Assembly (NCBI RefSeq): GCF_000518705.1
Contig: NZ_JAEC01000004.1
Coordinates: forward strand, 156,285 to 220,284
DNA from: Shewanella colwelliana ATCC 39565
Lineage (GTDB): Bacteria; Pseudomonadota; Gammaproteobacteria; Enterobacterales; Shewanellaceae
Reading direction: 5' to 3'
Length of the DNA stretch: 64,000 nucleotides
Positions 48,269 to 60,168 of this stretch are shown piece by piece. The position numbers and the translations under genes are program-made. The notes beneath the pieces were generated by a model, which was not told the DNA's origin, searched no databases, and was given only the letters and a program-made list of their open reading frames with translations. How positions within the stretch are numbered: position 1 is the stretch's first letter; every line of letters starts with the position of its first letter.

Positions 48269-49336
48269 ATGAAACAAAAGATCCTTTTTATCGATAGAGA
48301 TGGCACCATCATCGAAGAGCCAATCACCGACAAGCAAGTTGATAGTTTGTCCAAGCTGGTATTTGAACCGCAAGTGATCCCCGCGCTACTTAAGCTTCAA
48401 GGTGCAGGCTATCGTCTAGTCATGGTCAGTAACCAAGATGGATTAGGCACCCCGTCGTTCCCTAAAGATGATTTTGACGCGCCGCAGAACATGATGATGC
48501 AGATATTATCCAGCCAAGGGGTAGTGTTCGATGACGTGCTGATCTGCCCACATTTTAATGATGAAAACTGTAGTTGTCGTAAGCCTAAACTGGGTTTAGT
48601 TAAATCATACCTTACCGAAGGCCGTGTCGACTTTACTGGCTCTGTTGTCATAGGCGATAGAGAAACTGACCTAGGCCTTGCTGACGCCATGGGAATTAAA
48701 GGGCTGCAATATAACCGTGAAAACCTTAATTGGGATGCCATTGCCGACGACCTCTTGGGCACTAATCGTGTTGCAACCGTTGTGCGCACCACAAAAGAAA
48801 CCGACATCCGCGTCACGGTAGATTTAGATAGCCAACAGAAAAGTGACATCAATACAGGCATTGGCTTTTTTGACCACATGCTAGATCAAATCGCCACCCA
48901 TGGCAGCTTCAAGCTGGATGTAAGCGTCGATGGAGACTTAGAGATTGACGATCACCACAGCGTCGAAGATACCGCCTTAGCCATTGGTGATGCACTAAGA
49001 CAAGCCTTAGGTGACAAGCGCGGTATCGCTCGCTTTGGTTTCAGCATCCCTATGGATGAAGCCAGTGCCACTTGTCTGCTGGACTTATCAGGGCGGCCGT
49101 TCATCAAGTTTGATGGCCAATTTGAACGTGAGATGGTGGGCGAGATGGCCACCGAAATGGTGCCACATTTTTTCCGCTCATTTGCTGATGGTCTGCGCTG
49201 TACTCTGCATTTGTCCACCAACGGCGACAATGATCACCACAAAGTAGAAAGCTTATTTAAAGTGCTCGGTCGTACCCTACGCCAAGCGGTTAAGATTGAA
49301 GGCGATGCGCTGCCATCGAGCAAAGGTGTGCTATGA
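48269..49336 (+). CDS. hisB: Bifunctional histidinol-phosphatase / imidazoleglycerol-phosphate dehydratase
   Basis: The 355-residue fusion has an N-terminal HAD phosphatase (FIDRDGTI near residue 6, zinc-binding [15 protein letters not shown]) and a C-terminal dehydratase ([36 protein letters not shown]). It does steps 6 and 8 of the pathway, as in other gammaproteobacteria. The GAAGGTAG stretch upstream serves as ribosome site. It overlaps hisH by four bases. Confidence 0.96.
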   Translation: MKQKILFIDRDGTIIEEPITDKQVDSLSKLVFEPQVIPALLKLQGAGYRLVMVSNQDGLGTPSFPKDDFDAPQNMMMQILSSQGVVFDDVLICPHFNDENCSCRKPKLGLVKSYLTEGRVDFTGSVVIGDRETDLGLADAMGIKGLQYNRENLNWDAIADDLLGTNRVATVVRTTKETDIRVTVDLDSQQKSDINTGIGFFDHMLDQIATHGSFKLDVSVDGDLEIDDHHSVEDTALAIGDALRQALGDKRGIARFGFSIPMDEASATCLLDLSGRPFIKFDGQFEREMVGEMATEMVPHFFRSFADGLRCTLHLSTNGDNDHHKVESLFKVLGRTLRQAVKIEGDALPSSKGVL

Positions 49337-49989
49337 CAACCGCTCAAGACACCACCGTCATAATCGACACTGATTGCGCCAACTTAAGTTCGGTGCGCTA
49401 TGCATTTGAGCGAATCAAGGCCAATGTGACCGTCACCGATAATATTGACGCCATTAAAGCGGCCACTAGAGTAGTGCTACCTGGTGTTGGTACGGCAAGA
49501 TCGGCCATGCTATCGCTCAATAATAAAGCGCTAATCGATACCATTACAGGCTTAACGCAGCCAGTACTAGGTGTTTGTTTGGGGATGCAATTGTTAACGA
49601 CGCAGTCAACGGAACGAGGCAGCGATACTAACGATTGCCAATGTCTTGGCATTATAGACACTGCTATCGGCGAGCTCGATAGCCAAGGTTTGCCGTTGCC
49701 CCATATGGGTTGGAATCAAATCACTACAACGGCGCACCCACTTTTTAGTGGTATAGCGCCGGGGAGTTATGTGTATTTTGTGCATAGCTATCGTGCTCCG
49801 ATCAGCCAATACACCATTGCTAGCAGTCAATATGGCGAGCCCTTTAGTGCGGCCATCGCCAAGGATAACTTTATGGGCGTGCAGTTCCACCCAGAGAAAA
49901 GTGCCGCCATTGGCGCTCAGATCCTGAAAAACTTTATGAAAATGACCAGTAACAGTCTAAATCTACAAAGATCGGAGGTTGCCCAATGA
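49333..49989 (+). CDS. hisH: Imidazole glycerol phosphate synthase, glutaminase subunit HisH
   Basis: The 218-residue class I glutamine amidotransferase has [11 protein letters not shown], the nucleophile in [10 protein letters not shown], and the His/Glu dyad in GVQFHPEKS. It supplies ammonia to HisF. ATGA overlaps with hisB before it and hisA after it imply translational coupling. Confidence 0.96.
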   Translation: MTTAQDTTVIIDTDCANLSSVRYAFERIKANVTVTDNIDAIKAATRVVLPGVGTARSAMLSLNNKALIDTITGLTQPVLGVCLGMQLLTTQSTERGSDTNDCQCLGIIDTAIGELDSQGLPLPHMGWNQITTTAHPLFSGIAPGSYVYFVHSYRAPISQYTIASSQYGEPFSAAIAKDNFMGVQFHPEKSAAIGAQILKNFMKMTSNSLNLQRSEVAQ

Positions 49990-50723
49990 TTATCCCCGCA
50001 ATCGATCTTATCGACGGCCAAGTGGTTCGCCTCTATCAAGGGGACTACAACCAGCAAACCACCTTTGCCTTAAGCCCGCTATCACAGTTGCAATCTTATC
50101 AAGCACAAGGCGCCCAGTGGCTACATATCGTTGACCTTACAGGCGCCAAAGATCCCGACCTACGCCAAACAGCATTGATAGCTGAACTAGTGAACGGGCT
50201 TAAAGCCAATATTCAAGTGGGCGGCGGCATTCGCAGCGAAGCCCAAGTAGCGGAGCTGCTGGAGATTGGCGTCAAACGAGTGGTGATAGGCTCACTCGCG
50301 GTCAAAGAGCCGGCACTGGTGCAAAGTTGGTTTACCAAATATGGTAGCGACGCCATCTGTTTAGCACTCGATGTCAATATCAATGAAGAGGGCGAGAAAA
50401 TCGTTGCCGTGTCAGGCTGGCAATCGGGTGGCGGTAAAACCTTAGAGTCCTTAGTGGAAGCCTTTACACCTTATGGCCTAAAACACGCACTGGTGACCGA
50501 CATTAGTCGTGATGGCACCCTGAAAGGTAGTAACACCGAATTATACCAAGAGATCGCGCAGCTTTATCCCGATATTACATGGCAAGCGTCTGGTGGTATT
50601 GCTAATCTCGAGGACGTTGCCGCAGTAAGAGACAGTGGCGCCAACGGTATTATTATCGGCAAAGCCCTATTAATTGAAAACTTTAGTGTCGAGGAGGCTA
50701 TCCAATGTTGGCCAAACGCATAG
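49986..50723 (+). CDS. hisA: Phosphoribosylformimino-5-aminoimidazole carboxamide ribotide isomerase HisA
   Basis: The 245-residue (beta/alpha)8 enzyme begins [18 protein letters not shown] and has [26 protein letters not shown] and ASGGI. It isomerises ProFAR to PRFAR. It overlaps hisF by 19 bases. Confidence 0.96.
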   Translation: MIIPAIDLIDGQVVRLYQGDYNQQTTFALSPLSQLQSYQAQGAQWLHIVDLTGAKDPDLRQTALIAELVNGLKANIQVGGGIRSEAQVAELLEIGVKRVVIGSLAVKEPALVQSWFTKYGSDAICLALDVNINEEGEKIVAVSGWQSGGGKTLESLVEAFTPYGLKHALVTDISRDGTLKGSNTELYQEIAQLYPDITWQASGGIANLEDVAAVRDSGANGIIIGKALLIENFSVEEAIQCWPNA

Positions 50724-51478
50724 TCCCCTGCCTTGATGTCCGCGAAGGTAAAGTGGTTAAAGGCGTCCAGTTTCGTAACCATGAAATTGTCGGCGACATA
50801 GTCCCCCTGGCCGCACGTTACGCCGTTGAGGGCGCCGATGAACTGGTGTTTTATGACATTACCGCCAGCGCGCACGACCGTGTGGTTGATAAAAGTTGGG
50901 TGAGCCGGGTTGCCGAGCAGATTGATATCCCCTTCTGTGTTGCGGGCGGAATAAAAACGATTGCTCAAGCGCGAGAAAAACTTGCCTTTGGCGCCGATAA
51001 AATCTCGATTAACTCACCAGCCTTAAGCAATCCTAGTCTAATCGATCGCCTGCAGGATGAGTTTGGTCGCCAATGTATCGTTATTGGTATCGACTCCTTC
51101 TATGACGCTGACAGCAATAGCTACAAGGTTAAGCAGTTTACTGGTGATGAAGCCGCGACTAAAGATACCCAATGGTATACCCAAGACTGGGTTGAAGAGG
51201 TTCAAAAACGTGGCTGCGGAGAAATTGTACTGAACGTCATGAACCAAGATGGTGTGCGCCAAGGTTATGACATTAAACAACTATCAATGGTACGCGCCAT
51301 CTGCGATGTTCCCCTTATCGCTTCTGGCGGTGCTGGCACCATGGAACATTTTAAGCGTGTGTTTACCGAGGCTAACGTTGATGCAGCCCTCGCCGCTAGC
51401 GTATTCCATAAGGGAATTATCGATATTCAGGCACTTAAACGTTACCTCATCAGCAACGCGATACCTATGCGCGTCTAA
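50705..51478 (+). CDS. hisF: Imidazole glycerol phosphate synthase, cyclase subunit HisF
   Basis: The 257-residue (beta/alpha)8 enzyme has [46 protein letters not shown] and [11 protein letters not shown]. With HisH it makes imidazole glycerol phosphate and AICAR, which links to purine synthesis (purC is in this window). hisI begins 19 bases on. Confidence 0.96.
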   Translation: MLAKRIVPCLDVREGKVVKGVQFRNHEIVGDIVPLAARYAVEGADELVFYDITASAHDRVVDKSWVSRVAEQIDIPFCVAGGIKTIAQAREKLAFGADKISINSPALSNPSLIDRLQDEFGRQCIVIGIDSFYDADSNSYKVKQFTGDEAATKDTQWYTQDWVEEVQKRGCGEIVLNVMNQDGVRQGYDIKQLSMVRAICDVPLIASGGAGTMEHFKRVFTEANVDAALAASVFHKGIIDIQALKRYLISNAIPMRV

Positions 51479-51497
51479 CCCAATTGAAGGATAAACA

Positions 51498-52115
51498 ATG
51501 AAAAACATCGAAGATTTTAGTCAACTTGATTGGGACAAACAGCAAGGCTTGCTGCCTGCGGTAATACAAAACCATTTAACGGGTAAGGTGCTGATGCTGG
51601 GTTATATGGATAAGGAAGCGTTAGTTAAAACCTTAACCACTAAGCACGTGACTTTTTTTAGCCGCAGCAAGCAACGCTTGTGGACCAAAGGTGAAACCTC
51701 TGGTAATACGCTAAATTTAGTGGCTATCGACACGGATTGCGATAATGATAGCTTATTGGTGCAGGTGATCCCAAATGGACCAACCTGTCACCTCGAGCGA
51801 GAAAGTTGCTGGCCAGACGGGGATGCACACCCATTTATCGACAACTTAGGCAAACTGATCGCTTCTCGTAAAGGTGATGACCCAGAATCTAGCTATACCG
51901 CCCATCTATTTGAGCGTGGCACTAAGCGTATCGCTCAAAAAGTAGGCGAAGAGGGGTTAGAAACCGCGTTAGCTGCTGCGACTCATGACAAAGCAGAGTT
52001 AATCGATGAGGCATCGGATCTCATCTACCACCTATTGGTATTGCTTGAAGACCAAGACCTAAGCCTTGCCGATGTTACCGACAATCTCGTTAAACGTCAC
52101 AACAAGGTAAAATAA
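51498..52115 (+). CDS. hisI: Bifunctional phosphoribosyl-AMP cyclohydrolase / phosphoribosyl-ATP pyrophosphatase
   Basis: The 205-residue HisIE fusion has the cyclohydrolase part ([43 protein letters not shown]) to about residue 112 and the pyrophosphatase part ([27 protein letters not shown]) after it. These are steps 2 and 3. AAGGATAA precedes the ATG. It is the last his gene. Confidence 0.96.
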   Translation: MKNIEDFSQLDWDKQQGLLPAVIQNHLTGKVLMLGYMDKEALVKTLTTKHVTFFSRSKQRLWTKGETSGNTLNLVAIDTDCDNDSLLVQVIPNGPTCHLERESCWPDGDAHPFIDNLGKLIASRKGDDPESSYTAHLFERGTKRIAQKVGEEGLETALAAATHDKAELIDEASDLIYHLLVLLEDQDLSLADVTDNLVKRHNKVK

Positions 52116-52130
52116 GTTTATTGCACAAAC

Positions 52131-52163
52131 AAAAAAGCACCTCAATAAGCCACAGAGGTGCTT
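52131..52163 (-). terminator. Terminator at the end of the lipoprotein gene
   Basis: Stem AAGCACCTC/GAGGTGCTT around an 11-base loop. The run of six T is on the minus strand, so it best fits the leftward lipoprotein gene; it may also stop his transcripts less efficiently. Confidence 0.8.
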
Positions 52164-52181
52164 AACATTAACTCTATAAGC

Positions 52182-53483
52182 CTATTGGCGAATGAAGTTA
52201 ACCGTTTCTTCTACGACCCCATCCCCATCTTCGTCAACACTCAGCACTAATACATTGTCTTCAACACTAACAAATAGTCCAAGTTCAGGATTTTCGGCAA
52301 AGTCTGTCAAGCCTGTATCACCGTTGCTATCAAAAGTTTGGGTCACCGTCATACGATTGGTCTCACTATCAATCGCATAAGTGCCCCACTCCATCCCAGA
52401 CTCTTCACTTTGATCATCGAAGTCTACTTCAGCGTGCACATAAGTACCGTCGTTATAAAAAATGAACATCAACAGGTCATTCTCATCTGCATCCCCATCA
52501 TTACGATCTCTAACGACCCAGGTACCAATAACACCATCATCAGGCAACGAATTAAATGAGATCGTACCATCAGATGTCCCATCTGCATCTTCATCGATGT
52601 CAAACACTAACTGACCATCGGCAACCTGTGCAAACAGCCTTGGCGCACCTTCCTCGGTAGTGAAATCAGTTAAGCCAGTATCACCATTCTCATCAAAGGT
52701 TTGAGTCGGTGATACTCGACCGGTCGCGCTATCACGTTCATAGGTTCCCCACTCCATTCCTGATATTTCATCGTCCGCTTCTTCTAGATCAACCTCTAAA
52801 TGGATATAAGTTCCATCATCAAAGAAAACAAAGCTAAGCAACTCATTAACAGCATTACCACTGTTATCATCTAACTGATCCCATGCGCCAACAATACCGA
52901 CCTGTACCTCATTGTCTCTCAGTTCACCAGAAAGATGTTCCAGTGCCGCATTTTCAGAAATTAGCGCGGTGACAGCTGTGTCCTGACCACCATTTTCAAT
53001 GGTTGCTTGTACAGCCGATGACGCAGCAAAATCTGCTGTACTTAAACTGAAATCCACGGGCTCCGCAGCATCGATAGCCGTTTGAGTGATAGTAATACCA
53101 TTGCTGGCATCACCATCTTTATCTAGGGTTTGCAGCAATCTCGCCATATTAACAACTGAAGAGTTGGTCACATCTTCTGTCGCGGCAATACTCAGCGGCG
53201 TCACCACACCAATCGCTACCGTTGGTGGGAACTCAAGCCCACCGATAAAAAACGTCACCGTCTCACCAGGGATATATTCATACTCGCCTTGCGCATTGGT
53301 AACTCCAGTTTGTGTTGCAGTGCGATAGCCAATGCCTATCACAGCACTATCGATAAAAACGCCTGAGCTAACAGCTGGACTAGGAGGAATTACTGGTGGC
53401 GGAGTGGTCGTTTCGTCATCATCACTGCCACCACACGCGACAAGTAAGGATGAAACAAGTAGAGCGATTAGCTTTTTATTCAT
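52182..53483 (-). CDS. Putative lipoprotein with a duplicated C-terminal domain
   Basis: I do not recognise a named family. The 433-residue protein has a lipoprotein signal (lipobox LVAC, Gly after Cys), a threonine/proline linker, and a module (about residues 45-180: VFIDSAVIGIGY, GVTNAQGEYEY, NMARLLQTLDKDGD) common in Shewanella surface proteins as I recall. Two tandem repeats of about 115 residues follow. Each has an LL(S/M)F(V/I)F..DGTY.H.EVD core, then SGMEWGTY and TQTFD.NGDTGLTDF, and is acidic with Asp-rich segments. The mature protein is very acidic and probably outer-membrane-anchored. AAAGGA precedes ATG 53483. Confidence 0.8.
   Translation of the reverse strand: MNKKLIALLVSSLLVACGGSDDDETTTPPPVIPPSPAVSSGVFIDSAVIGIGYRTATQTGVTNAQGEYEYIPGETVTFFIGGLEFPPTVAIGVVTPLSIAATEDVTNSSVVNMARLLQTLDKDGDASNGITITQTAIDAAEPVDFSLSTADFAASSAVQATIENGGQDTAVTALISENAALEHLSGELRDNEVQVGIVGAWDQLDDNSGNAVNELLSFVFFDDGTYIHLEVDLEEADDEISGMEWGTYERDSATGRVSPTQTFDENGDTGLTDFTTEEGAPRLFAQVADGQLVFDIDEDADGTSDGTISFNSLPDDGVIGTWVVRDRNDGDADENDLLMFIFYNDGTYVHAEVDFDDQSEESGMEWGTYAIDSETNRMTVTQTFDSNGDTGLTDFAENPELGLFVSVEDNVLVLSVDEDGDGVVEETVNFIRQ
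52185..52890 (-). repeat. Tandem internal duplication within the lipoprotein gene
   Basis: Two copies, roughly 52185-52535 and 52540-52890, encode the GMEWGTY..TQTFD.NGDTGLTDF repeat. The DNA is clearly related but diverged, so the duplication is old. Confidence 0.75.
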
Positions 53484-53863
53484 GTCATTTCCTTTAACCA
53501 TTTGATTTAAGCTAGCTTAGTTATTTAGAGATAATCCCTTATCAGGTTAGAAGATAAAACCACAAACAGCCAAGTTAAGACCTAAACATATTGCTGGATT
53601 TAAAGGTAAGGCCTAATCGCACTCTTAGTGCGATACTCAACACTAGATACTTTCACCACTATCAGCAAAACACGACAACATGGCTCTTAACACTCCCCCC
53701 CCAAGAGGTAATTTTTTTAACATAAATAGCCTCCATCCTTCGCTATAGAAAACACACTGTTTTATAGATGATTTTGGTGCGTAAACTACTGTAGCTAGGG
53801 CGCAGTTCTGCTACAATCTCGCGGTAATATCCCCTCTAACATTACATAAAAAAATATAACCCT
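53484..53863. other. Intergenic region between the lipoprotein gene and purC
   Basis: No gene is seen in these 380 bases. An 8-bp perfect inverted repeat ATCGCACT/AGTGCGAT with a CTT spacer lies at 53616-53634, and a run of eight C at 53696-53703. A TACAAT -10-like box at 53812-53817 could serve purC, with no good -35. No PurR-type palindrome is apparent. Confidence 0.5.
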
Positions 53864-54970
53864 ATGAATCATTCAAACAAAGTTTTAGCCGTTAACGATG
53901 ATCTACCAATTCGTACCGACAAACCTGTTCATTCAGGTAAAGTCCGCAGCGTATATTGGCTTACCGCCGAAGACAGTGCACGCCTAATCCAGCAAAAAGG
54001 TTACGATGCTCCCGCTGACACACCGCTGGCCATTATGGTGATCAGCGACCGTATCTCCGCTTTCGATTGCATCTGGCAAGGCGAAAATGGTCTAAACGGT
54101 GTGCCAGGTAAAGGCGCAGCACTCAATGCGATCTCTAACCACTGGTTTAAGCTATTCAAAGAGAAAGGCTTAGCCGATAGCCATATTCTAGATGTGCCGC
54201 ACCCCTTTGTATGGATTGTACAAAAAGCCCAGCCAGTGATGGTTGAAGCCATTGCACGCCAATACATTACAGGATCCATGTGGCGCGCTTATAGCAAGGG
54301 CGAGCGTGATTTTTGCGGTATTACCCTTCCTGAAGGCCTTGAAAAAGATCAAAAGCTTGATGAAGTGCTTATCACACCATCAACCAAAGGTGTGCTCACT
54401 GGACTTGAAGGCGTACCAGAGGTTGATGACGTTAACGTATCTCGTGCCGATCTTGAACGTCACCTAGCAGGCTTTAACTTCCATCAGCCAAGCGATATCG
54501 ACTTGTATGAGAAGTTACTCAAAGAAGGTTTTGCCGTGATCAGTGACGCTCTCGCCGCTGCCGATCAAATCTTTGTCGATACTAAGTTCGAGTTTGGCTA
54601 CGTTAACGACGCCGACGGCAACGAAAAACTGATCTATATGGATGAAGTGGGGACGCCAGATTCATCACGTATTTGGGATGGTGAAGCGCGCCGCAACGGC
54701 AAGATTGTTGAGAAATCAAAAGAAGGTTTCAGACAGTGGTTACTTAATCACTTCCCTGATCCTGATATTCTGCTCAACAAAGAGCGCATGCCTGAGCGCT
54801 TTGCCTTAGCCAAGGATAACAAGCTCCCTCTAGAAGTCATGATGGATATCTCCAATACTTATGTTGGTATTGCCGAAACCATCATTGGTGAAAAATTAGT
54901 GTTGAGTGAAAACCCACGTCAGGAAGTGGTTGATATTCTACGTAATGAGTATCAACTGATTGTTGACTAG
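53864..54970 (+). CDS. purC: Phosphoribosylaminoimidazole-succinocarboxamide synthase
   Basis: The 368-residue enzyme is the longer PurC form. The N-terminus has [11 protein letters not shown], then [24 protein letters not shown] and, near residue 250, [16 protein letters not shown]. coli PurC is about 237 residues, so this is the larger type found in several marine gammaproteobacteria. It joins aspartate to CAIR in purine synthesis. A terminator follows, shared with the convergent lpxM-like gene. Confidence 0.95.
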   Translation: MNHSNKVLAVNDDLPIRTDKPVHSGKVRSVYWLTAEDSARLIQQKGYDAPADTPLAIMVISDRISAFDCIWQGENGLNGVPGKGAALNAISNHWFKLFKEKGLADSHILDVPHPFVWIVQKAQPVMVEAIARQYITGSMWRAYSKGERDFCGITLPEGLEKDQKLDEVLITPSTKGVLTGLEGVPEVDDVNVSRADLERHLAGFNFHQPSDIDLYEKLLKEGFAVISDALAAADQIFVDTKFEFGYVNDADGNEKLIYMDEVGTPDSSRIWDGEARRNGKIVEKSKEGFRQWLLNHFPDPDILLNKERMPERFALAKDNKLPLEVMMDISNTYVGIAETIIGEKLVLSENPRQEVVDILRNEYQLIVD

Positions 54971-54992
54971 ATATTAGCTTCTGGCTAAAAAT

Positions 54993-55028
54993 AAAACCGC
55001 AGTCGCCATTTAGCCACTGCGGTTTTTT
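54993..55028. terminator. Terminator between purC and the lpxM-like gene
   Basis: Stem AAAACCGCAGT/ACTGCGGTTTT around a 12-base loop, with six T on the plus strand and four on the minus strand. Confidence 0.9.
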
Positions 55029-55052
55029 GTTATCACTACTAATTTGTACCAA

Positions 55053-55988
55053 TCAATAAATTGATGGTTCGCCTGGCGGCCGTGTACGGAGCAACTTTAA
55101 AAACCACATATATTGCTCAGGGTATGCATTGATCACCTGCTCTACAGCACGATTAAGCGCTAAGGCCTCATTATCTTTGCCTTGCATTTGGGCAGGATCA
55201 ATCGGCGCCATCACGGTCAGTAGATACCGACGCGTTTTTTGGTTGTAGCCAATTTTTACAGGCATAACCTGAGCATTGCCTGCGGCCGCTAAACGGCCAA
55301 CCACAGGTAACGTTGCCTTGACCGTGCCTAAAAACGGGGCAAAAACGCTTTTCTCTGGACCTAAATCTTCATCCGGCAAATAGAAAAAGCTATTGTCATT
55401 TTTCAGCTCTGAAAGCAGCGCACGAATACCAGCCTCGCGCATATAGATATTACCGCCTTGAGAGCTACGCATACGATTATTAAACCAATCGAATAGCTTA
55501 TTACGATGGGCTTTTGCCATGGCGACCATAGGCAACTCAGCATTTAAGCGTAATCCGGCATATTCTATTCCCCACACGTGAGGCATGATAAAGATAACGG
55601 GTTGGCCACCATCACGGGCACGCTGCACGTGTTCAAATCCCACTAACTCAACACGACGACGAAGATTTTTAGTTGAGCGGAGCAACAGTTCCGATTGCGC
55701 GAGTAAGATCATGACAAAGTTTTCGACATTATCATCGAGTAACTGTGTGATCTCAGCTTCACTCTTTTCTGGGAAGCAAGCCACTAAATTGGCTCGTGCG
55801 ACGCGAAGCGGTTTCTTAGCAATCTGCTTCACCAGTTTCGCTAATGTGCGCGCAATGGGGTCCCTCAGCCAAGCAGGCATTAACCCAAAAATCACTAGCG
55901 CACCAATAGCAAGCCAAGTTGGCCAGTGTTTTGGGTGCAAGAGTTCAAATTTAAAGCGGCGATCGAAATATTTTGGTTTTCTAGACAA
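55053..55988 (-). CDS. LpxL/LpxM-type lipid A late acyltransferase
   Basis: The 311-residue protein matches Kdo2-lipid A acyltransferases: one N-terminal membrane anchor (WLAIGALVIFGLMPAWL), the HX4(D/E) catalytic motif in MPHVWGIEYAG, LPDEDLGPEKSVFAPFLGT, and the C-terminal PEQYMWFLKLLRTRPPGE. It adds a secondary acyl chain to lipid A at the inner membrane. The C-terminus resembles LpxM (myristoyl type) more than LpxL, but the chain cannot be read. I start it at TTG 55988, with TGAGG nine bases upstream. The longer frame to 56054 begins inside the ihfA terminator stem. Confidence 0.88.
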   Translation of the reverse strand: MSRKPKYFDRRFKFELLHPKHWPTWLAIGALVIFGLMPAWLRDPIARTLAKLVKQIAKKPLRVARANLVACFPEKSEAEITQLLDDNVENFVMILLAQSELLLRSTKNLRRRVELVGFEHVQRARDGGQPVIFIMPHVWGIEYAGLRLNAELPMVAMAKAHRNKLFDWFNNRMRSSQGGNIYMREAGIRALLSELKNDNSFFYLPDEDLGPEKSVFAPFLGTVKATLPVVGRLAAAGNAQVMPVKIGYNQKTRRYLLTVMAPIDPAQMQGKDNEALALNRAVEQVINAYPEQYMWFLKLLRTRPPGEPSIY

Positions 55989-56044
55989 GTAATTAAACCT
56001 CAAACTTGCGAAGAGTCCGATAAGACTGGAGTTCAGAAAAACAG

Positions 56045-56069
56045 AAAAAGCCACTCGTAGAGTGGCCTT
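56045..56069 (-). terminator. Terminator after ihfA
   Basis: Stem GCCACTC/GAGTGGC around a GTA loop on the plus strand. Read on the minus strand it is followed by TTTTTCTG, ending the pheST-ihfA transcript about 20 bases after the ihfA stop. Confidence 0.85.
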
Positions 56070-56088
56070 AACTTTTAATCAAGTGAAG

Positions 56089-56385
56089 TTATTTACCGGC
56101 GTTAGCCTCTTCAACTCGACTCTTCAGTTTCTGTCCTGGGCGGAAAGTCACCACACGACGAGCAGAAATTGGAATATCCTCGCCTGTTTTAGGGTTTCTT
56201 CCCGGTCTTTGATTTTTGTCCCTTAGGTCAAAGTTGCCAAAGCCAGATAACTTGACCTGCTCACCGTTTTCTAGCGCTGACCGAATTTCTTCGAAAAACG
56301 CTTCAACCATCTCTTTAGCTACTCGCTTGTTAATTCCAAGCGTTTCAAAAAGATGCTCTGCCATTTCGGCTTTGGTAAGTGCCAT
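56089..56385 (-). CDS. ihfA: Integration host factor subunit alpha
   Basis: The 98-residue HU/IHF protein has the alpha-subunit hallmarks: [42 protein letters not shown] and the [14 protein letters not shown] tail. With IHF-beta it bends DNA at specific sites. It starts five bases after pheT and continues that operon, as in E. coli. Confidence 0.97.
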   Translation of the reverse strand: MALTKAEMAEHLFETLGINKRVAKEMVEAFFEEIRSALENGEQVKLSGFGNFDLRDKNQRPGRNPKTGEDIPISARRVVTFRPGQKLKSRVEEANAGK

Positions 56386-56389
56386 ACTT

Positions 56390-58777
56390 TTAATCCCTCA
56401 ACAATGCGTTGAACTCTGACTTAAGTTCAGAAACTACTGCATCAACCATCTCAGCAATCTCTTTCTCTTCAAGTGTACGAGTGTTGTCTTGTAGTGTAAG
56501 TGCTATCGCCAAGCTCTTTTTGCCCGGTTCAACACCTTTACCCTGGTATACATCGAACAAGTTTAAGCCAACCAACTGATTTTCGCCAACTTTTCTTATC
56601 AAATTTACAACATTTCCTGCGGAGACCTGCTCATCTACGACGATAGCGATGTCACGACGGTTTGCTGGAAACTTAGATACAGTCTGGGCTTGAGGCAAAC
56701 TTGCATGTAATAAAGCGTCTAATTCAAGCTCAAAAACAAATGTTTTTCCGTTTAGTCCAAATGGCTTTTCTAAGCTAGGATGAACGGCACCAATGACGCC
56801 TATCACACGATCATTTCTTAGTATTTCAGCACATTGCCCCGGATGCAGAGCTGAATGCGATGCTTTTCTAAAAGTAAATTCTTCATCAGAAACTGTCAAG
56901 CCGATAATCGCTTCTAAGTCACCTTTAAGGTCGAAGAAGTCAACGGTTTTTGATTCCATTGACCAATGTTCGTCATTTTGGTTACCTGAAATTACCGCGC
57001 CTAGCATAGCCTGCTGGCGTACATTTGACTCGGCGGTTTCATCTGGTACAAAACGTAGACCCGTTTCAAATAAACGAACACGATTTTGTTGACGACTCTG
57101 GTTGTAGCCAACCGCAGTCAATAGTCCAGTAAAGGTCGATAAGCGCATTGCTGACATCTCTACAGAGATTGGATTTGGCAAAATCATTGCCGTTTCACCG
57201 GGGTGAACCAACTCTTGCAGCTTGGGGTCAACAAAACTATAAGTAACAGCTTCTTGGAACCCACGTGCTACCATCATAGCGCGTACACGTTTTAGGCTGA
57301 TGTCTGATTCTTTATGATCAGGCATACTCAACGCCGCGATCGGGGCCGTATTGGGGATATTGTTATATCCGTATATACGTGCAACCTCTTCAATGAGATC
57401 TTCTTCAATCGCCATATCGAAACGGTAAGTAGCTGTCGTTACCTTCCAGCTATCTTCAGCAATAACAACATTAAAGCCTAAGCGCTCTAAGATCTCTGTT
57501 ACATCGCCATCACCAATATGGTGGCCCAATACTCTGTCTAGCTTGCTACGGCGCAGCACAATGCTTACAGGCTGCGGTAGGTGCTCATCTGACTTAGACT
57601 CAACAACTGGACCAGCTTCACCACCACAAATATCCAGTACTAGGCGAGTCGCTCTATCCATCACTTTAGCTTGAAGCTCTGGATCGACACCACGCTCGAA
57701 ACGGTGTGACGAATCAGTATGTAACCCTAAGCGACGTGACTTACCCATTATGGCAAGTGGCGCAAAGAACGCACATTCAAGCAGAATGTCTTGCGTATCC
57801 GTTGTCACACCTGATGCTTCACCACCAAATACACCTGCTAGTGCCAACGCTTTTTGCTGATCGGCAATCACTAAGGTATCGCTAGGCACTGTGATCTCGT
57901 TACCATCGAGTAGTGTTAATTTCTCTTCGCCATCGGCTAGACGAATCGTGACATCACCGTTAAGCGTATTAAGGTCAAACGCATGCATTGGCTGACCAAA
58001 CTCAATCAATACATAGTTGGTGATATCAACAATAGGATCGATTGAACGAATACCACTGCGACGCAGCTTTTCTTGCATCCACAATGGCGATGGTGCTTTT
58101 ACATCTACGTTTTTAACTACACGGCCTAAGTAACGTGGACAAGATGCTGGCGCTTGGTTGTCAATAACCACGGCATCATCGATGCTAGGTGTTACGGCTT
58201 GCCACTTTGGTTCCGTCACAGCTTGGCGATTAAGTACACCAACTTCCCTTGCTAAACCCGCCATACCTAAACAATCAGCGCGATTTGCGGTTAAATCCAC
58301 ATCAATGACGGCATCATTAAGGTCGAGGTATTCTCGCACATCGGTGCCAATTGGCGCATCAAGTGGTAACTCTATAATGCCATCGCTCTCTACATCGATC
58401 CCAAGTTCTGAATATGAACAAAGCATACCAAAAGAAGGCTGACCACGAAGCTTAGCCTTTTTGATTTTAAAGTCACCAGGCAATACAGCACCAACCATGG
58501 CGACCGCGACTTTAAGGCCTAAACGACAATTTGGTGCACCACAAACAATATCGATTAACTCATCGTCACCAACATTGATTTTTGTTACACGAAGCTTGTC
58601 TGCATCTGGGTGCTGACCGCACTCGACCACTTCGCCAATTATCACGCCAGTAAAGTCTGCAGCAACGGCATCAACACCGTCGACTTCTAGACCTGCCATC
58701 GTAATTTGGTGTGACAGCTCGTCACGGGTAACACTAGGATTGACCCACTCACGAAGCCAAGATTCACTAAATTTCAT
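56390..58777 (-). CDS. pheT: Phenylalanine--tRNA ligase beta subunit
   Basis: The 795-residue subunit has the N-terminal tRNA-binding domain ([12 protein letters not shown] near residue 60), B3/B4 editing domain ([13 protein letters not shown] onward), B5 ([13 protein letters not shown]), the catalytic-core-like domain and the C-terminal anticodon-binding domain ([16 protein letters not shown]). It is complete, like E. coli PheT (795). It follows pheS by 15 bases. Confidence 0.97.
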   Translation of the reverse strand: MKFSESWLREWVNPSVTRDELSHQITMAGLEVDGVDAVAADFTGVIIGEVVECGQHPDADKLRVTKINVGDDELIDIVCGAPNCRLGLKVAVAMVGAVLPGDFKIKKAKLRGQPSFGMLCSYSELGIDVESDGIIELPLDAPIGTDVREYLDLNDAVIDVDLTANRADCLGMAGLAREVGVLNRQAVTEPKWQAVTPSIDDAVVIDNQAPASCPRYLGRVVKNVDVKAPSPLWMQEKLRRSGIRSIDPIVDITNYVLIEFGQPMHAFDLNTLNGDVTIRLADGEEKLTLLDGNEITVPSDTLVIADQQKALALAGVFGGEASGVTTDTQDILLECAFFAPLAIMGKSRRLGLHTDSSHRFERGVDPELQAKVMDRATRLVLDICGGEAGPVVESKSDEHLPQPVSIVLRRSKLDRVLGHHIGDGDVTEILERLGFNVVIAEDSWKVTTATYRFDMAIEEDLIEEVARIYGYNNIPNTAPIAALSMPDHKESDISLKRVRAMMVARGFQEAVTYSFVDPKLQELVHPGETAMILPNPISVEMSAMRLSTFTGLLTAVGYNQSRQQNRVRLFETGLRFVPDETAESNVRQQAMLGAVISGNQNDEHWSMESKTVDFFDLKGDLEAIIGLTVSDEEFTFRKASHSALHPGQCAEILRNDRVIGVIGAVHPSLEKPFGLNGKTFVFELELDALLHASLPQAQTVSKFPANRRDIAIVVDEQVSAGNVVNLIRKVGENQLVGLNLFDVYQGKGVEPGKKSLAIALTLQDNTRTLEEKEIAEMVDAVVSELKSEFNALLRD

Positions 58778-58792
58778 TTTTTACTCGCTCCG

Positions 58793-59830
<1,038 letters not shown>

Positions 59831-60168
59831 CTATTTATCTTGCGAAAATAGAAAAAGAGACAAATTTTACGTGACCACAAGGCGTTTGACTAGGGCTTAT
59901 TTGGTATTTATCTAACGAAAGATAAGGCAAAACATTCTTGAAGCGTTCAAAGTAACCATTATTGAATAAAAAGCACGCTAAAAATGTAATTTTGATTCGC
60001 GATGCCCTCAATGACGTTGTAAACTTCACCGGTACCTTAATTAACAATAACGATAAACAAACCGTACAAATAACCAACAACCGAACGCTTATCTTTAAAT
60101 ATCAGGTCAAGTTATTAAAACCTTTTCCGATAATTTATGTATATCCGTGTCGGCAACAGAGAATTGCT

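Noticed and set aside
53704-53863. PurR box upstream of purC
   Set aside because: No ACGCAAACGTTTGCGT-like palindrome is present.
55560-55620. HX4E rather than HX4D in the lpxM-like protein read as an active-site defect
   Set aside because: E. coli LpxL also has Glu at this position, so HX4E is a normal variant of the motif.
59835-59960. Possible pheM-like leader peptide upstream of pheS, with the Phe-containing stretch KFVSFSIFAR on the minus strand
   Set aside because: No in-frame start codon with a ribosome site precedes it, and no terminator/antiterminator pair follows before pheS.
60001-60168. N-terminal extension of the chemotaxis receptor from a TTG at 59962
   Set aside because: The extra 69 residues lack a recognisable domain, and MKEVKFRW is followed directly by the expected cytosolic lead into the first membrane segment.
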